This document shows, in pieces, positions 6,070 to 6,663 of a DNA stretch of 6,663 nt. Numbering within the stretch: position 1 is the stretch's first letter; each line of letters begins with the position of its first letter. The position numbers were made by a program, and so were the translations under genes. This DNA comes from an uncultured Clostridia bacterium (GTDB taxonomy: Bacteria; Bacillota; Clostridia; Oscillospirales; CAG-272): NCBI GenBank assembly GCA_937895775.1, contig CALBLD010000168.1, forward strand, positions 1-6,663. Reading direction: 5' to 3'. The notes under the pieces are model-generated. The model searched no databases, had not been told where the DNA came from, and worked only from the letters and a program-made list of their open reading frames with translations.

Positions 6070-6663
6070 TGAGCGGAAATGAATATATGCTCGAAACCGA
6101 TCACCTCGGTATCTCCTTCGGAGGTCTTAAGGCGGCAGACGATATAAATATCAGGATAAAAAAAGGCGCGCTTTACGGACTTATAGGTCCGAACGGCGCG
6201 GGAAAGACAACATTTTTCAATATGATAACAGGGGTCTATACCCCCACAACGGGCAGATTCATGCTTGACGGAAAGGATATGACCGGTAAGGGACAGGAAT
6301 ATATCTGCCGGCATGGAATTGCAAGAACATTCCAGAATATAAGGCTGTTCAACAATATGAGCGTGATAAGAAACGTTCTTGTCGGTATGCAGAACCTGCC
6401 CGAATATAAGTGTAACCCCGCACACAGTATCCTGCGGACCAAGCATCATTTTGCAACCGAAAAAAAGATGCGTGACGAGGCAAAGAGCCTTTTGTCGATA
6501 TTCGGTCTCATGGATGAAAGAAATAATCTCGCAAATAACCTTCCTTACGGAAAACAGAGAAAACTTGAGATTGCCCGCGCACTTGCGACCCGCCCGAAAC
6601 TCCTTCTTCTTGATGAGCCTGCCGCGGGAATGAACCCGCAGGAAACGGCGGAGCTTATGGAGA
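6069..6663 (+). CDS. livG: Branched-chain amino acid-type ABC transporter ATP-binding protein LivG, N-terminal part (3' end cut by the window)
   Basis: This cytoplasmic ATPase drives the LivHM channel, normally together with a second ATPase, LivF. The frame is open from ATG 6069 to the window edge with 198 residues visible of an expected 255 or so. Walker A is GPNGAGKTT (40-48). The Q-loop is ARTFQNIRLFNNMSV with Q89, a LivG hallmark. The ABC signature is the LivG-type variant LPYGKQRKLEIARAL (158-172) in place of LSGGQ. Walker B is LLLLDEP (178-184) with catalytic E183, followed by AAGMNP. The H-loop histidine lies beyond the edge. The start is preceded by AGAAAGGAG (6053-6061), an exact anti-16S match 7 bases before ATG, which lies inside the end of livM and suggests coupled translation. 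Residues about 107-135, between the Q-loop and the signature, carry the insertion typical of this subfamily. Confidence 0.97.
   Translation, partial: MSGNEYMLETDHLGISFGGLKAADDINIRIKKGALYGLIGPNGAGKTTFFNMITGVYTPTTGRFMLDGKDMTGKGQEYICRHGIARTFQNIRLFNNMSVIRNVLVGMQNLPEYKCNPAHSILRTKHHFATEKKMRDEAKSLLSIFGLMDERNNLANNLPYGKQRKLEIARALATRPKLLLLDEPAAGMNPQETAELME

Noticed and set aside
5814..6449. Minus-strand open frame of 211 residues opposite livM/livG
   Set aside because: It is antisense to two unmistakable family members and shows no family features; a shadow frame.

Overview
The window is chromosomal DNA, probably from an anaerobic Gram-positive bacterium of the class Clostridia. This rests on an RpoC without the large proteobacterial trigger-loop insertion, strong AGGAGG-type ribosome binding sites, a lipoprotein-anchored transporter binding protein, and moderate G+C by eye. 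A gut-type Oscillospiraceae/Ruminococcaceae source is a guess from the general look of the proteins. All genes lie on the plus strand, and no mobile element, RNA gene or CRISPR array was seen.

Region 1 (1-2212) is the C-terminal 718 residues of RpoC, the RNA polymerase beta' subunit, cut by the left edge. It ends at a very clear intrinsic terminator with a 13-bp perfect stem and six T's. Region 2 (about 2277-2710) is a compact one-gene unit: an A/T-rich UP-like stretch, a perfect consensus promoter (TTGACA, 17 bp, TATAAT), a strong Shine-Dalgarno, a 95-residue membrane protein of unknown function, and its own hairpin terminator. This is the least explained part of the window.

Region 3 (2781-6663 and beyond) is a branched-chain-amino-acid-type (HAAT family) ABC transporter operon in the order livK-livH-livM-livG. 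It encodes a lipoprotein binding protein, two membrane permeases and the first ATPase, which is cut by the right edge; livF is expected next. The binding protein would capture an amino acid outside the cell, LivH and LivM form the channel, and LivG with the expected LivF drives transport with ATP. livH, livM and livG are nearly fused by stop/start overlaps. livK is separated from livH by 134 bp holding a 19-bp RNA hairpin with no T-run, which may set the ratio of binding protein to permease.

The window is mostly ordinary housekeeping and transport DNA. Points worth a second look are the orphan small membrane protein with its near-ideal promoter, the livK-livH hairpin, the long charged tail on LivM, and the apparent loss of the usual rpoC to ribosomal-protein (rpsL) gene order.
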